Shown: piece after piece, positions 16,985 through 24,618 of the stretch
Layout: the number at the start of each line of letters is the position of its first letter
Numbering within the stretch: position 1 is the first letter of the stretch
Assembly (NCBI GenBank): GCA_965267405.1
Contig: OZ253954.1
Coordinates: 806,001-870,000, forward strand
Direction: 5' to 3'
DNA: 64,000 bases
Origin: JAPPOI01 sp028818055
GTDB lineage: Bacteria > Pseudomonadota > Alphaproteobacteria > Rhodobacterales > Rhodobacteraceae
Made by a program: the position numbers and the translations under genes
Notes under the pieces: generated by a model
Told to the model about the DNA's origin: nothing
The model's database searches: none
Seen by the model: the letters and a program-made list of their open reading frames with translations, nothing else

Positions 16985-17007
16985 TGCCTAACACGCGTGT
17001 ATAGGCA
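16985..17007. promoter_or_regulatory. inverted repeat upstream of OmpA-type lipoprotein gene
   Basis: TGCCTA ... TAGGCA arms enclose a palindromic ACACGCGTGT, giving an almost continuous 11-bp symmetry with one unpaired A. It lies 82 bp before the OmpA gene and about 25 bp after the Ada-like gene. It could be an operator or end the Ada-like transcript. Confidence 0.4.
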
Positions 17008-17088
17008 CACATCCGCTGAGACCGCTTTTTTGCATGGTATAACCGTGTATAGCGGCATCGGAGTAGTGCGAAAGAACGAGGAATTCTC

Positions 17089-17751
17089 ATGCAACTGACA
17101 AAGACCCCCCTTGTATTGGGCGCTGTCGGCCTGATCACATTGTCGGCTTGTTCCGACCCATCGCAATTTCCTGGCACGGATGGCCAGAGAACCCAACAAG
17201 GCGCCCTAGCGGGCGCAGCTATCGGAGCGATTCTGGGTGGGACCCGCGAAAGCGGTAATGACAGATTCCGCAACGCCGCAGTTGGCGCCGCCGTTGGTGC
17301 GGCTGCTGGTGCACTTGTGGGCTCGTCAATGGATGCCCAAGCCGCCGAATTGCGCGATGACTTCGACAACGACCAAATCGACGTCATCAACACCGGTAGC
17401 GAACTGATCGTACGCATGCCTGAGGCGATCTTGTTTGCAACGGACAGTGCGGCTTTGAACGCCTCGTTGCGCTCGGATCTGTTTGTGCTGGCTGAAAGCT
17501 TGAACAAGTACCCGAGATCGATTGTGACCGTGACAGGCCACACCGACAACGTTGGGTCGGCCGCTTATAACCAAAACCTGAGTGAGCGACGTGCCCAGTC
17601 TGTTTCGTCGGTCTTGATCTCGGGCGGCGTTTCACGTGCCCGCATCCGCACTATCGGTGCAGGCGAAAGCCAACCGATAGCTACGAACCAGACAGTCGCC
17701 GGACGGGCAATGAACCGTCGTGTCGACATTACAATCACACCGACCAACTGA
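17089..17751 (+). CDS. OmpA-family lipoprotein (YiaD-like)
   Basis: 220 residues. The lipobox LSAC gives a lipidated Cys near residue 21. A glycine-zipper region (ALAGAAIGAILGG ... AAVGAAVGAAAGALVG) should insert in or lie on a membrane, and the C-terminal OmpA-like domain (VTGHTDNVGSAAYNQNLSERR) should bind peptidoglycan. The protein thus links outer membrane and cell wall. It is a single gene ended by a strong terminator. Confidence 0.92.
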   Translation: MQLTKTPLVLGAVGLITLSACSDPSQFPGTDGQRTQQGALAGAAIGAILGGTRESGNDRFRNAAVGAAVGAAAGALVGSSMDAQAAELRDDFDNDQIDVINTGSELIVRMPEAILFATDSAALNASLRSDLFVLAESLNKYPRSIVTVTGHTDNVGSAAYNQNLSERRAQSVSSVLISGGVSRARIRTIGAGESQPIATNQTVAGRAMNRRVDITITPTN

Positions 17752-17758
17752 TCGGTGA

Positions 17759-17791
17759 AACCGGGCGGCGTCCCAGCCGCCCGGTTTTGTT
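17759..17791 (+). terminator. Rho-independent terminator
   Basis: AACCGGGCGGC, a 6-nt loop and GCCGCCCGGTT followed by TTGTT. The stem starts 7 nt after the OmpA lipoprotein stop. Confidence 0.92.
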
Positions 17792-17906
17792 CAAATTTTT
17801 CTGAAATTTCCATTCAAGAACAAGCGACATTAACGCTTGGTTGGTAAGTTGCACCTAACCCTCGCACTTAGGCATTAGCGAATAGCGCCTAGTCATAAAG
17901 TGCGAG

Positions 17907-18746
17907 ATGAGTATGCAGCGAAATGTACAAACCGCGATCTTCCCTGTGGCGGGCAAAGGCACGCGCATGTTGCCGGCGACCCGCGCGATCCCAAAAGAGC
18001 TTTTGCCGGTCCTTGATCGTCCGCTGTTAGATTTTGCCATGGATGAGGCTTTTAGAGCCGGAATTCAGCGCCTGATCTTCGTGACGCACCCAGACAAGCC
18101 GAGCATTGAACACCACGTTCGTCAAAGTTTGGACAATCTGGAGCGCTCACCCGATATCGAAATCATTTTTACCTCTCAAGACGAACAACTCGGGCTGGGC
18201 CACGCTGTTTTGCAGGCTCGCGACCTTGTATTGCCCGGTGCCGTTGCCGTTTTGTTGCCGGACGATCTGATTTTGGCAGGACCCGGTTGCCTGGGTGAAA
18301 TGGTGGACGCCTATCGCAATTTGGAGACAGGGCATTTGGTCGCGACGATGCAGGTGCCGCCGGAACTAACAGACAGATATGGCATTCTTTCAGTAACCGA
18401 AACTCGGGGGCAGATTGCGATTGCCAACTCGGTGATTGAAAAACCGGACCCATTCGAGGCCCCTTCGAATGATGCGGTGATCGGGCGGTATATATTGGAC
18501 CCAAGCATCTTTGCCGCATTAATGACCCAGCGGCCCGGCGCGGGTGGCGAGGTTCAGTTGACAGACGCAATTGCGGCAACCTCGGAACGCGTCGGCCTTG
18601 CTGGATTTCGGTTCCTTGGCAAGCGATTCGACTGCGGTTCAAAGGAAGGATTGCTGGCGGCAACTCTTCACCAAGCCGAAAAAGACCCGGACTATCATCA
18701 CCTGCTGGGTTCGCCATCGGCCCACGCCATTGTTGCCGCTGCCTGA
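17907..18746 (+). CDS. galU: UTP-glucose-1-phosphate uridylyltransferase
   Basis: Makes UDP-glucose for polysaccharides and glycolipids. 279 residues with the nucleotidyltransferase signature AIFPVAGKGTRMLPATRAIPKELLP, VTHPDKPSIEHH, LLPDDLIL (metal-binding Asp), the VIEKP segment and KRFDCGSKEGLL near the C-terminus. It begins at ATG 17907, where there is no obvious strong ribosome site. A tandem CTGACAGCATG repeat overlaps the stop codon. Confidence 0.94.
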   Translation: MSMQRNVQTAIFPVAGKGTRMLPATRAIPKELLPVLDRPLLDFAMDEAFRAGIQRLIFVTHPDKPSIEHHVRQSLDNLERSPDIEIIFTSQDEQLGLGHAVLQARDLVLPGAVAVLLPDDLILAGPGCLGEMVDAYRNLETGHLVATMQVPPELTDRYGILSVTETRGQIAIANSVIEKPDPFEAPSNDAVIGRYILDPSIFAALMTQRPGAGGEVQLTDAIAATSERVGLAGFRFLGKRFDCGSKEGLLAATLHQAEKDPDYHHLLGSPSAHAIVAAA

Positions 18747-18764
18747 CAGCATGCTGACAGCATT
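18743..18764. repeat. tandem 11-bp repeat, Pho-box-like on the minus strand
   Basis: CTGACAGCATG and CTGACAGCATT follow directly. Read on the minus strand this is CTGTCAG, CATG, CTGTCAG, i.e. two 7-mers at 11-bp spacing close to the alphaproteobacterial PhoB box (CTGTCAT-N4-CTGTCAT). Orientation points toward galU, away from the downstream gene. Confidence 0.4.
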
Positions 18765-18823
18765 TGCGGATTGAGATTGTGACGCGCCGCGGACCTGCCT
18801 AAAGTGGCGGTCGGAGATCCGGC

Positions 18824-19591
18824 ATGGCATTTGAACGTATTCAGGCTGAAAAACTATCGCAATCTGTTGTTCGACAGATTGAGTTGCTGATCCTGCGCGG
18901 CATTCTGCGCCCGGGTGAGCGACTGCCTTCAGAACGCGAGCTGAGCGATCGCTTTGGCGTCAGTCGCCCTTCGCTGCGCGATGCAATCGCAGAACTGCAG
19001 CAGGCAGGATTGCTCGTTGCCAAAGCCAATTCCGGCGTCTTCGTTGCCGATGTTCTCGGCTCGGCCTTCTCTCCTGCACTGACCAAGCTGTTTGGCAGTC
19101 ACGATGAGGCGGTCTTCGACTATCTGGACTTTCGCAGAGACATGGAAGGATTGGCGGCTGAGCGTGCGGCGCGACTGGGCTCGGACACCGACCTTGAAGT
19201 GGTGAACAGCGTTTTCCAGAAAATGGAAGCGGCGCACTCAAAGCGAAATCCTTCTGACGAAGCACAGCTGGATGCGCACTTTCACCTGAGCATAATTGAA
19301 GCGAGCCACAACGTCGTCATGCTGCACATGATGCGGTCGATGTACGATCTGCTACGTGAAGGCGTTTTCTATAATCGCCGAGTCATGTTTCGCCAACGCA
19401 CGACGCGCGAGGCACTGTTGGACCAGCACCGCCAAATCAACGACGCGCTCCAATCACGTGATCCCGACGCGGCACGGTCGGCGGTTGAGGCGCATCTGGA
19501 TTACGTGCGCCAAGCCTTGACCGACCAGATCAAGTTCGATCGCAACGAAAAGATCGCGCAACAACGACTGGCGCACGAACAAGAACGCTAG
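18824..19591 (+). CDS. FadR/GntR-family transcriptional regulator
   Basis: 255 residues. N-terminal GntR winged helix (LILRGILRPGERLPSERELSDRFGVSRPSLRDAI), then an all-helical FCD-type effector domain with candidate metal ligands in DAHFHLSIIEASHN and QHRQINDAL. Members such as PdhR, LldR and GlcC respond to small carboxylates. No likely target operon adjoins it, so the ligand is open. Confidence 0.9.
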   Translation: MAFERIQAEKLSQSVVRQIELLILRGILRPGERLPSERELSDRFGVSRPSLRDAIAELQQAGLLVAKANSGVFVADVLGSAFSPALTKLFGSHDEAVFDYLDFRRDMEGLAAERAARLGSDTDLEVVNSVFQKMEAAHSKRNPSDEAQLDAHFHLSIIEASHNVVMLHMMRSMYDLLREGVFYNRRVMFRQRTTREALLDQHRQINDALQSRDPDAARSAVEAHLDYVRQALTDQIKFDRNEKIAQQRLAHEQER

Positions 19592-19594
19592 AGC

Positions 19595-20170
19595 CTAGCC
19601 TACGGAACACTTCAGGAAGTTCGTCAGAACGGATGCCCACGAAGCATCTGGGTCAAAGTTCTCAACGATGGGATCATCATCAGGGTAGAGAAAGTACTCC
19701 TGCCCGTGTTGGATCATATAATCGGGGTGATAGGTCGGTGGTCCAATGTCCTGAAGTCGTCCGCAAAGTTTGGTATGGCGTTTTGATCCCTCTCCGCCAA
19801 ATTGTTGGACGGCCGCCTCAAACGCCCTGGACTTGGAGGCATCCAGCGACTGGGCGATGGTCTGCCCCATGACCGCGACGCCCTGATGCGCTGAGATGTC
19901 CGCAACTCGCTGGGCATCAAAAACGCCAAAAACCTGCATCAGGATGAAGCTTTCAACGGCAAAGTCGAAGTTCAGTTCATTCAAGCAGTTCTGCGACGCC
20001 AGCATGAAATCGGCGGCGGTGATATCGGGCTGAGCTGCTTCAGCCCCAACACACCCAAGATCCTGACTGGGCTTCAGGTTTCCTTCGGCCATGAATGTCT
20101 GCAATTGTGCCGATGCAACGCAAACAGACATGATCCAAACGGCAGCTCCCCAAACTGTTATTCTGAGCAT
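19595..20170 (-). CDS. exported protein of unknown function
   Basis: 191 residues with a signal peptide (about 1-22, ending CVASAQ) and several cysteines in the mature part (for example LGCVGAEA, SQNCLNEL, KLCGRL, LKCSVG), which suggests two disulfides in the periplasm. ATG 20170 is chosen because it opens the signal peptide and has AGGAAA upstream; the frame extends to 20203. No domain recognised. Its stop is 3 nt from that of the convergent FadR-type gene. Confidence 0.65.
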   Translation of the reverse strand: MLRITVWGAAVWIMSVCVASAQLQTFMAEGNLKPSQDLGCVGAEAAQPDITAADFMLASQNCLNELNFDFAVESFILMQVFGVFDAQRVADISAHQGVAVMGQTIAQSLDASKSRAFEAAVQQFGGEGSKRHTKLCGRLQDIGPPTYHPDYMIQHGQEYFLYPDDDPIVENFDPDASWASVLTNFLKCSVG

Positions 20171-20295
20171 CCTTTGGTTTCCTGATATCTCCAGTCGCAG
20201 CATCGTTTATGTAGCGAGCAGAAAGGTCAAATCGCAATCCGTTGAAATGCTGCGAGAGGCGGCATAAAAGCATCCGGTCAGAAAAAGGAACGATC

Positions 20296-21951
20296 ATGGC
20301 GGCTTATCAATACGTCTATCACATGGACGGTGTGTCCAAGACCTATCCGGGTGGAAAGAAAACGTTTGAAAACATAAGGCTGTCGTTCCTGCCCGGCGTG
20401 AAGATTGGTGTCGTCGGCGTCAACGGTGCCGGTAAATCGACACTGCTTCGCATCATGGCCGGGCTGGACAAAGATTTTTCCGGCGAAGCCTGGGCCGCAG
20501 AAGGCGCCAAAGTCGGGTATCTGCCGCAGGAGCCTGAATTGGACGCAAGTCTGAACGTTCGCGAAAACGTCATGCTGGGTGTCGCGGAAAAGAAAGCCAA
20601 GCTCGACCGGTTTAACGAATTGGCCATGAACTACTCGGACGAAACCGCCGAGGAAATGGCGCAGCTTCAGGATGAGATCGACTCGAACAACCTTTGGGAT
20701 CTGGACAGCCAGATTGACGTCGCGATGGAGGCGTTGCGCTGCCCTCCTGACGAGGCCGATGTCAGCACGCTTTCCGGGGGTGAGACGCGCCGCGTTGCTC
20801 TGTGCAAGCTGTTGCTGGAAGCTCCCGACATGCTGTTGCTGGACGAACCGACCAACCACCTTGATGCCGAGACGATTGCGTGGCTGCAGCAACACCTGAT
20901 CGATTACAAAGGAACCTGCCTGATCGTCACCCACGACCGGTACTTTCTGGATGACATTACCGGTTGGATTCTGGAGTTGGATCGCGGCCGTGGCATCCCG
21001 TACGAAGGCAACTACTCGGCCTGGTTGGAACAAAAAGCTAAACGGCTTGAACAGGAAGCGCGCGAAGACAAGTCGCGTCAGAAAACTCTGGAACGCGAAC
21101 TGGAATGGATCCGGCAAGGTGCCAAAGCCCGACAGGCCAAGCAAAAAGCGCGGATCAACGCTTACAATGAGTTGGCCGGTCAGTCCGAACGCGAAAAGCT
21201 GTCGCGCGCTCAGATCATTGTTCCCAACGGACCGCGCTTGGGTGGCAAGGTTATCGAGGTGGAGAACCTCACCAAGGCCATGGGTGACAAGCTTTTGATT
21301 GAAGACCTGTCATTTTCATTGCCGCCCGGCGGCATCGTCGGTGTCATCGGCCCCAACGGCGCAGGCAAAACGACGCTGTTTCGCATGTTGACCGGACAGG
21401 AACAGCCCGACAGCGGCACGATCGAATACGGCGACACCGTTCAATTATCCTATGTCGACCAATCGCGTGACGCTTTGGATGGCAACGCAACAGTCTGGGA
21501 AGAAATCTCGTCAGGGGGAGAGATTATTCAGTTGGGCGACGCTCAGATGAACAGCCGCGCTTATTGCTCGGCGTTCAATTTCAAAGGTGGGGACCAGCAA
21601 AAGAAGGTGGGAAGTCTGTCCGGCGGTGAACGTAACCGTGTCCATATGGCCAAACTTTTGAAGTCCGGCGGAAACGTATTGCTATTGGACGAACCGACCA
21701 ACGATCTCGACGTCGAAACGCTACGCGCCTTGGAAGACGCATTGGTCGACTTTGCTGGTTGCGCCGTGGTCATTTCGCACGACCGCTTCTTCCTTGACCG
21801 TATTTGCACTCATATCCTCGCGTTCGAAGGTGAGGCTCACGTTGAATGGTTCCAAGGCAACTTCGAGGATTACGAAGAAGACAAGAAACGGCGTTTGGGA
21901 CCGGATGCGGTCGAGCCAAAGCGGATCAAGTACAAGAAATTCAGCCGTTAG
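20296..21951 (+). CDS. ettA: energy-dependent translational throttle protein EttA (ABC-F)
   Basis: EttA is an ABC-F ATPase that binds the ribosomal E site and gates the first elongation step by ADP/ATP ratio. 551 residues, no membrane segments. Two ABC domains: Walker A GVNGAGKST and GPNGAGKTT, signatures LSGGETRRVAL and LSGGERNRVHM, Walker B LLLDEPTNHLD and LLLDEPTNDLD. An arginine/lysine-rich linker (about 240-320) contacts rRNA in the family. ATG 20296 follows AAGGAA; an upstream frame to 20242 is not needed. Confidence 0.96.
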   Translation: MAAYQYVYHMDGVSKTYPGGKKTFENIRLSFLPGVKIGVVGVNGAGKSTLLRIMAGLDKDFSGEAWAAEGAKVGYLPQEPELDASLNVRENVMLGVAEKKAKLDRFNELAMNYSDETAEEMAQLQDEIDSNNLWDLDSQIDVAMEALRCPPDEADVSTLSGGETRRVALCKLLLEAPDMLLLDEPTNHLDAETIAWLQQHLIDYKGTCLIVTHDRYFLDDITGWILELDRGRGIPYEGNYSAWLEQKAKRLEQEAREDKSRQKTLERELEWIRQGAKARQAKQKARINAYNELAGQSEREKLSRAQIIVPNGPRLGGKVIEVENLTKAMGDKLLIEDLSFSLPPGGIVGVIGPNGAGKTTLFRMLTGQEQPDSGTIEYGDTVQLSYVDQSRDALDGNATVWEEISSGGEIIQLGDAQMNSRAYCSAFNFKGGDQQKKVGSLSGGERNRVHMAKLLKSGGNVLLLDEPTNDLDVETLRALEDALVDFAGCAVVISHDRFFLDRICTHILAFEGEAHVEWFQGNFEDYEEDKKRRLGPDAVEPKRIKYKKFSR

Positions 21952-22011
21952 GCAGTGTTTGCGTCACCTGTTTCGACGCTGACATCGTGACAAAAGATTG
22001 GGTGATCGACC

Positions 22012-22440
22012 ATGCTACACAAGATATCTCCTTTACTGTCTCCGGATTTGCTTCACGCATTGGCCGAGATGGGCCATGGCGATGACATTGTGATTGCTGA
22101 CGCGAATTTCCCGGCGGCCTCGAAAGGACAACGGGTTGTCCGCGCCGATGGTGTGACAGCAACGGACATGTTGCAGGCTGTTTTGGAGCTGTTCCCGCTG
22201 GACACATTCATCGATGATCCTGCGACGGTCATGGAAGTGGTTGGCAACCCGGATGAAGTTCCCCCGGTTGTGAAAGCGTTTCAGGACGTGATCGACTCGA
22301 CTGCGGATAACCCGGCTAAGATCGTGGGGGCTGAGCGGTTTGCATTTTATGAGAAGTCTGAGCGCGCCTTCGTCATCGTCTTGACTGGTGAAGCGAGACT
22401 TTATGGGAACATCATTCTCACAAAAGGCGTGGTAACATAG
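22012..22440 (+). CDS. fucU: RbsD/FucU-family sugar mutarotase
   Basis: 142 residues. MLHKISPLLSPDLLHALAEMGHGDDIVIADANFPA is the typical FucU N-terminus with the catalytic His in GHGD; YEKSERAFVIVLTGEARLYGNIIL near the end matches the family's Tyr-containing C-terminal motif. The family interconverts alpha and beta anomers of fucose or ribose. No fucose operon adjoins it; an L-fucose-dehydrogenase-like aldo/keto reductase lies about 21 kb away. Confidence 0.9.
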   Translation: MLHKISPLLSPDLLHALAEMGHGDDIVIADANFPAASKGQRVVRADGVTATDMLQAVLELFPLDTFIDDPATVMEVVGNPDEVPPVVKAFQDVIDSTADNPAKIVGAERFAFYEKSERAFVIVLTGEARLYGNIILTKGVVT

Positions 22441-22543
22441 TAACCGGCGCCAGCCGATGCATCGTTGCAACCGGGGATGATCAGTTCCGCTGGGCCGCGC
22501 CCTCGTCCTTGCCAAAGACATTGAAGTCAAAGAGGGTCGCGCC

Positions 22544-22795
22544 ATGTTATCGGACCTGACACTCATCGACTATGTGGGTGTGCTGGGATCATTAGTGATC
22601 GCCAGCGCCTATCTTGCGGTTTCACGCACATGGGTAGACGCCGAACGACCGGCATTTCACCTGCTAAATCTGGCAGGCGCAGTGATGATTTTAGCGTCCC
22701 TGTACTATCGCCCAAATGCTGGGGCGATCCTGATTGAAGTACTGTGGATAGCCATCGCTGTGTGGTCTCTGACCAGCTACTGGCTGAAACGTTAA
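22544..22795 (+). CDS. small CBU_0592-like membrane protein, copy 1
   Basis: 83 residues with three hydrophobic segments (about 8-26, 38-55 and 58-80). The sequence pattern GVLGSLVIASAYL ... LLNLAGAVMILASL ... ILIEVLWIAIAVW is that of the CBU_0592-like domain, function unknown. ATG 22544 overlaps no other gene. A related gene follows at 110 bp. Confidence 0.78.
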   Translation: MLSDLTLIDYVGVLGSLVIASAYLAVSRTWVDAERPAFHLLNLAGAVMILASLYYRPNAGAILIEVLWIAIAVWSLTSYWLKR

Positions 22796-22905
22796 ATCGT
22801 TTCACGAAGCTCTCACGTAAACAGTTCCCATCTCTTCAGCTCGGACACTGCATGGTATTTCAGACCTGCATCTCAGAGGTGCGAGGTCATGTTGGAACTT
22901 TGTAA

Positions 22906-23196
22906 ATGACAGTTGTTTTTAGTGAGGGGATGGCTTGGGTTTTCGAACTGATCGGAGTCTTTGGTTTTGTCTTGTATGTTGCTAATTATTCTTTGTTATC
23001 ATTTGGTTTGGTGAGTTCTGACTCCGCTCGGTATTTCATTTTGAATTTCTGGGCCGCCAGTTTTGTCTTGGTCGGATTGTCGGTGAATTTCAATTTGCCA
23101 TCGGCCTTGATCCAACTTTTCTGGATCGCGATCAGCACGGTCGGCATTGCCTCGCGCCTTTGGTTGCGTCCCCAGAAACCCGCGTCGGTGCTCTAG
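22906..23196 (+). CDS. small CBU_0592-like membrane protein, copy 2
   Basis: 96 residues, three hydrophobic segments. It aligns with the preceding gene product over its whole core (IGVFGFVLYVANYSL ... LNFWAASFVLVGL ... ALIQLFWIAISTVGIASRLW), so the two are tandem paralogues that have diverged strongly. The upstream 110 bp is AT-richer and could hold its own promoter. A strong terminator follows. Confidence 0.75.
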   Translation: MTVVFSEGMAWVFELIGVFGFVLYVANYSLLSFGLVSSDSARYFILNFWAASFVLVGLSVNFNLPSALIQLFWIAISTVGIASRLWLRPQKPASVL

Positions 23197-23234
23197 TCCC
23201 ATGGGCGTTCGCCCATCGACGCGACGCGGTCAGA

Positions 23235-23260
23235 TGCCCCCGCCTTTCGCGGGGGCATTT
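23235..23260. terminator. bidirectional Rho-independent terminator
   Basis: TGCCCCCGC and GCGGGGGCA with a 5-nt loop, followed by TTT on the plus strand. It lies between the convergent CBU_0592-like and YceI genes and can serve both. Confidence 0.85.
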
Positions 23261-23268
23261 GCTATGAG

Positions 23269-23847
23269 TTAGGACGCGCCTTCGAGCGTGATGCGCGTCA
23301 GGATGTTGAGCGTGATCTCGGGTGCCACCAGATTGCGGTACCCCGACGCACCGAAAGCTCGACGATCAATCCGCCCAGTCATCAAGATCGACAACTTACG
23401 CCGATCCCCGGCTTCGGTGTCACGCTGCCGAAACACGGTTGCATCCAGTGTGACCCGCCGGGTGATATCGCGAATTGTCAAATCGCCTTGGATTTGCGCT
23501 TTTCGAACAGTTCCTTGAATACGAGATGACTCGAACCGGATCGTTGGGAAGGTTCTTGTGTCCAGAACCTGTTCCCCCTTCATTGCGGCAGTGGCATAAA
23601 ACGGGCCGGCATCCGCTCTGGAAGCGTCTATCACAGCCGTGACCTTGCTGTTTGCCGGGCGATCCACATCCAGATCAATCGAAGCAGACGTCACCGGCAT
23701 GCGCCCCTTGAGCCGTTGATTGTTCAGGACATAGGAAAATCCAACGGTCGAGTTCTCGCGATCAAGTAAGTATTTGCGCGTGGCGGCATACGCGGGTCCG
23801 GCAACAAGTAAGCTTGCGCCGGCTAACATGAGTGTTCGACGATCCAT
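23269..23847 (-). CDS. YceI-family periplasmic protein
   Basis: 192 residues. A signal peptide (MDRRTLMLAGASLLVAGPAYA) leads into the lipocalin-like YceI fold: YLLDRENSTVGFSYVLNN at the start, FPTIRFESS and GDLTIRDITRRVTLDA in the middle. YceI proteins bind isoprenoid-type lipids such as polyprenols. The ATG at 23847 opens the signal peptide; the frame is open for 13 more codons. Confidence 0.9.
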   Translation of the reverse strand: MDRRTLMLAGASLLVAGPAYAATRKYLLDRENSTVGFSYVLNNQRLKGRMPVTSASIDLDVDRPANSKVTAVIDASRADAGPFYATAAMKGEQVLDTRTFPTIRFESSRIQGTVRKAQIQGDLTIRDITRRVTLDATVFRQRDTEAGDRRKLSILMTGRIDRRAFGASGYRNLVAPEITLNILTRITLEGAS

Positions 23848-23895
23848 GTTTGGACGGTACCACAGCTTTTGCGGGGTTTTGTTCACATCGTGGTG

Positions 23896-24516
23896 TTAGT
23901 CGACTTGGTCCAGAAGAAGGCCCGTTTTCGCCCCCGATACACGCCATTGCTTTTCTGTATCCGTACGTGCGCGCAGCCGCGCGAGCTGCCAACCTTCAGT
24001 GCGTGGATCGGGGTGGGTCGATGTAAGAGACCAGCGGCTTTCAACCCCCGGCGCACCACCCTCCCCTGGAGTGAGCACAAGCCCCAGCGGCGGGTTTCCC
24101 GAACTTTCCGCACCGGTTTCCGCTGCCAGATGCAATCGGCGAATGGCAGTCAGCCCCGGTGGACCGGGCAAATCAGCCACGACCAAGGGGATGATCCCGG
24201 CGCGCAGTGTTTCCTCCATCGTCCAGAGCAGATCTTCAGGGCGTTTCGGGGAAAGGAATACAAATCGAGATGGATCGACAAACCGTAGAATACCGTCGGG
24301 GTTCAACCGCTCGGGCGTCCAAGATGGTCTGATCCAATAGATCGTACCGGTTAGCCCCTGCGCTATGGTCAAGGCGAGCAGTCTACGTGAACCACCACAA
24401 AGCTCATGTACGCGGGCGCGCGCCATAGTGAGATCCCCCAGAAACGTGATGGGCGACGCGCCCCGATTACGGTGGCTCTGACGGGTAAGCAGATGGGCAG
24501 CATGGGCAGGCGGCAT
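23896..24516 (-). CDS. ImuA-like protein (COG4544-type), SOS controlled
   Basis: 206 residues. The sequence RARVHELCGGSRRLLALTIAQ, WIRPSWTPERLNPDG, DPSRFVFLSPKRPEDLLWTMEETLRAG and PLVVADLPGPPGLTAIRRLHLAAE follows the RecA-like core of ImuA proteins, which work with ImuB and DnaE2 in translesion mutagenesis; the P-loop is not clear here, as is common in the family. A perfect LexA box lies 17 nt upstream of ATG 24516, which supports this start and the SOS role. No imuB or dnaE2 adjoins it. The frame extends upstream to 24723 but would run through the box. Confidence 0.68.
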   Translation of the reverse strand: MPPAHAAHLLTRQSHRNRGASPITFLGDLTMARARVHELCGGSRRLLALTIAQGLTGTIYWIRPSWTPERLNPDGILRFVDPSRFVFLSPKRPEDLLWTMEETLRAGIIPLVVADLPGPPGLTAIRRLHLAAETGAESSGNPPLGLVLTPGEGGAPGVESRWSLTSTHPDPRTEGWQLARLRARTDTEKQWRVSGAKTGLLLDQVD

Positions 24517-24533
24517 ACGACTCAACCTAGCAT

Positions 24534-24548
24534 GTTCTTGTTTTGTTC
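24534..24548. promoter_or_regulatory. LexA (SOS) box
   Basis: GTTC, 7 bp, GTTC: an exact match to the alphaproteobacterial LexA consensus. It sits between the ImuA-like gene (start 24516, minus) and the aldo/keto reductase (start 24619, plus). Its closeness to the ImuA-like start makes that gene the likely target. Confidence 0.78.
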
Positions 24549-24618
24549 TCAATCCCCTGACCTTGTCATCAGCCCCTTTCACGTTATCCATAACCCCAAC
24601 AAAAAGGAGTATGTGCAC

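Noticed and set aside
20278..21144. 288-codon open frame on the minus strand
   Set aside because: Antisense to ettA; composition reflects the complementary reading of conserved ABC motifs.
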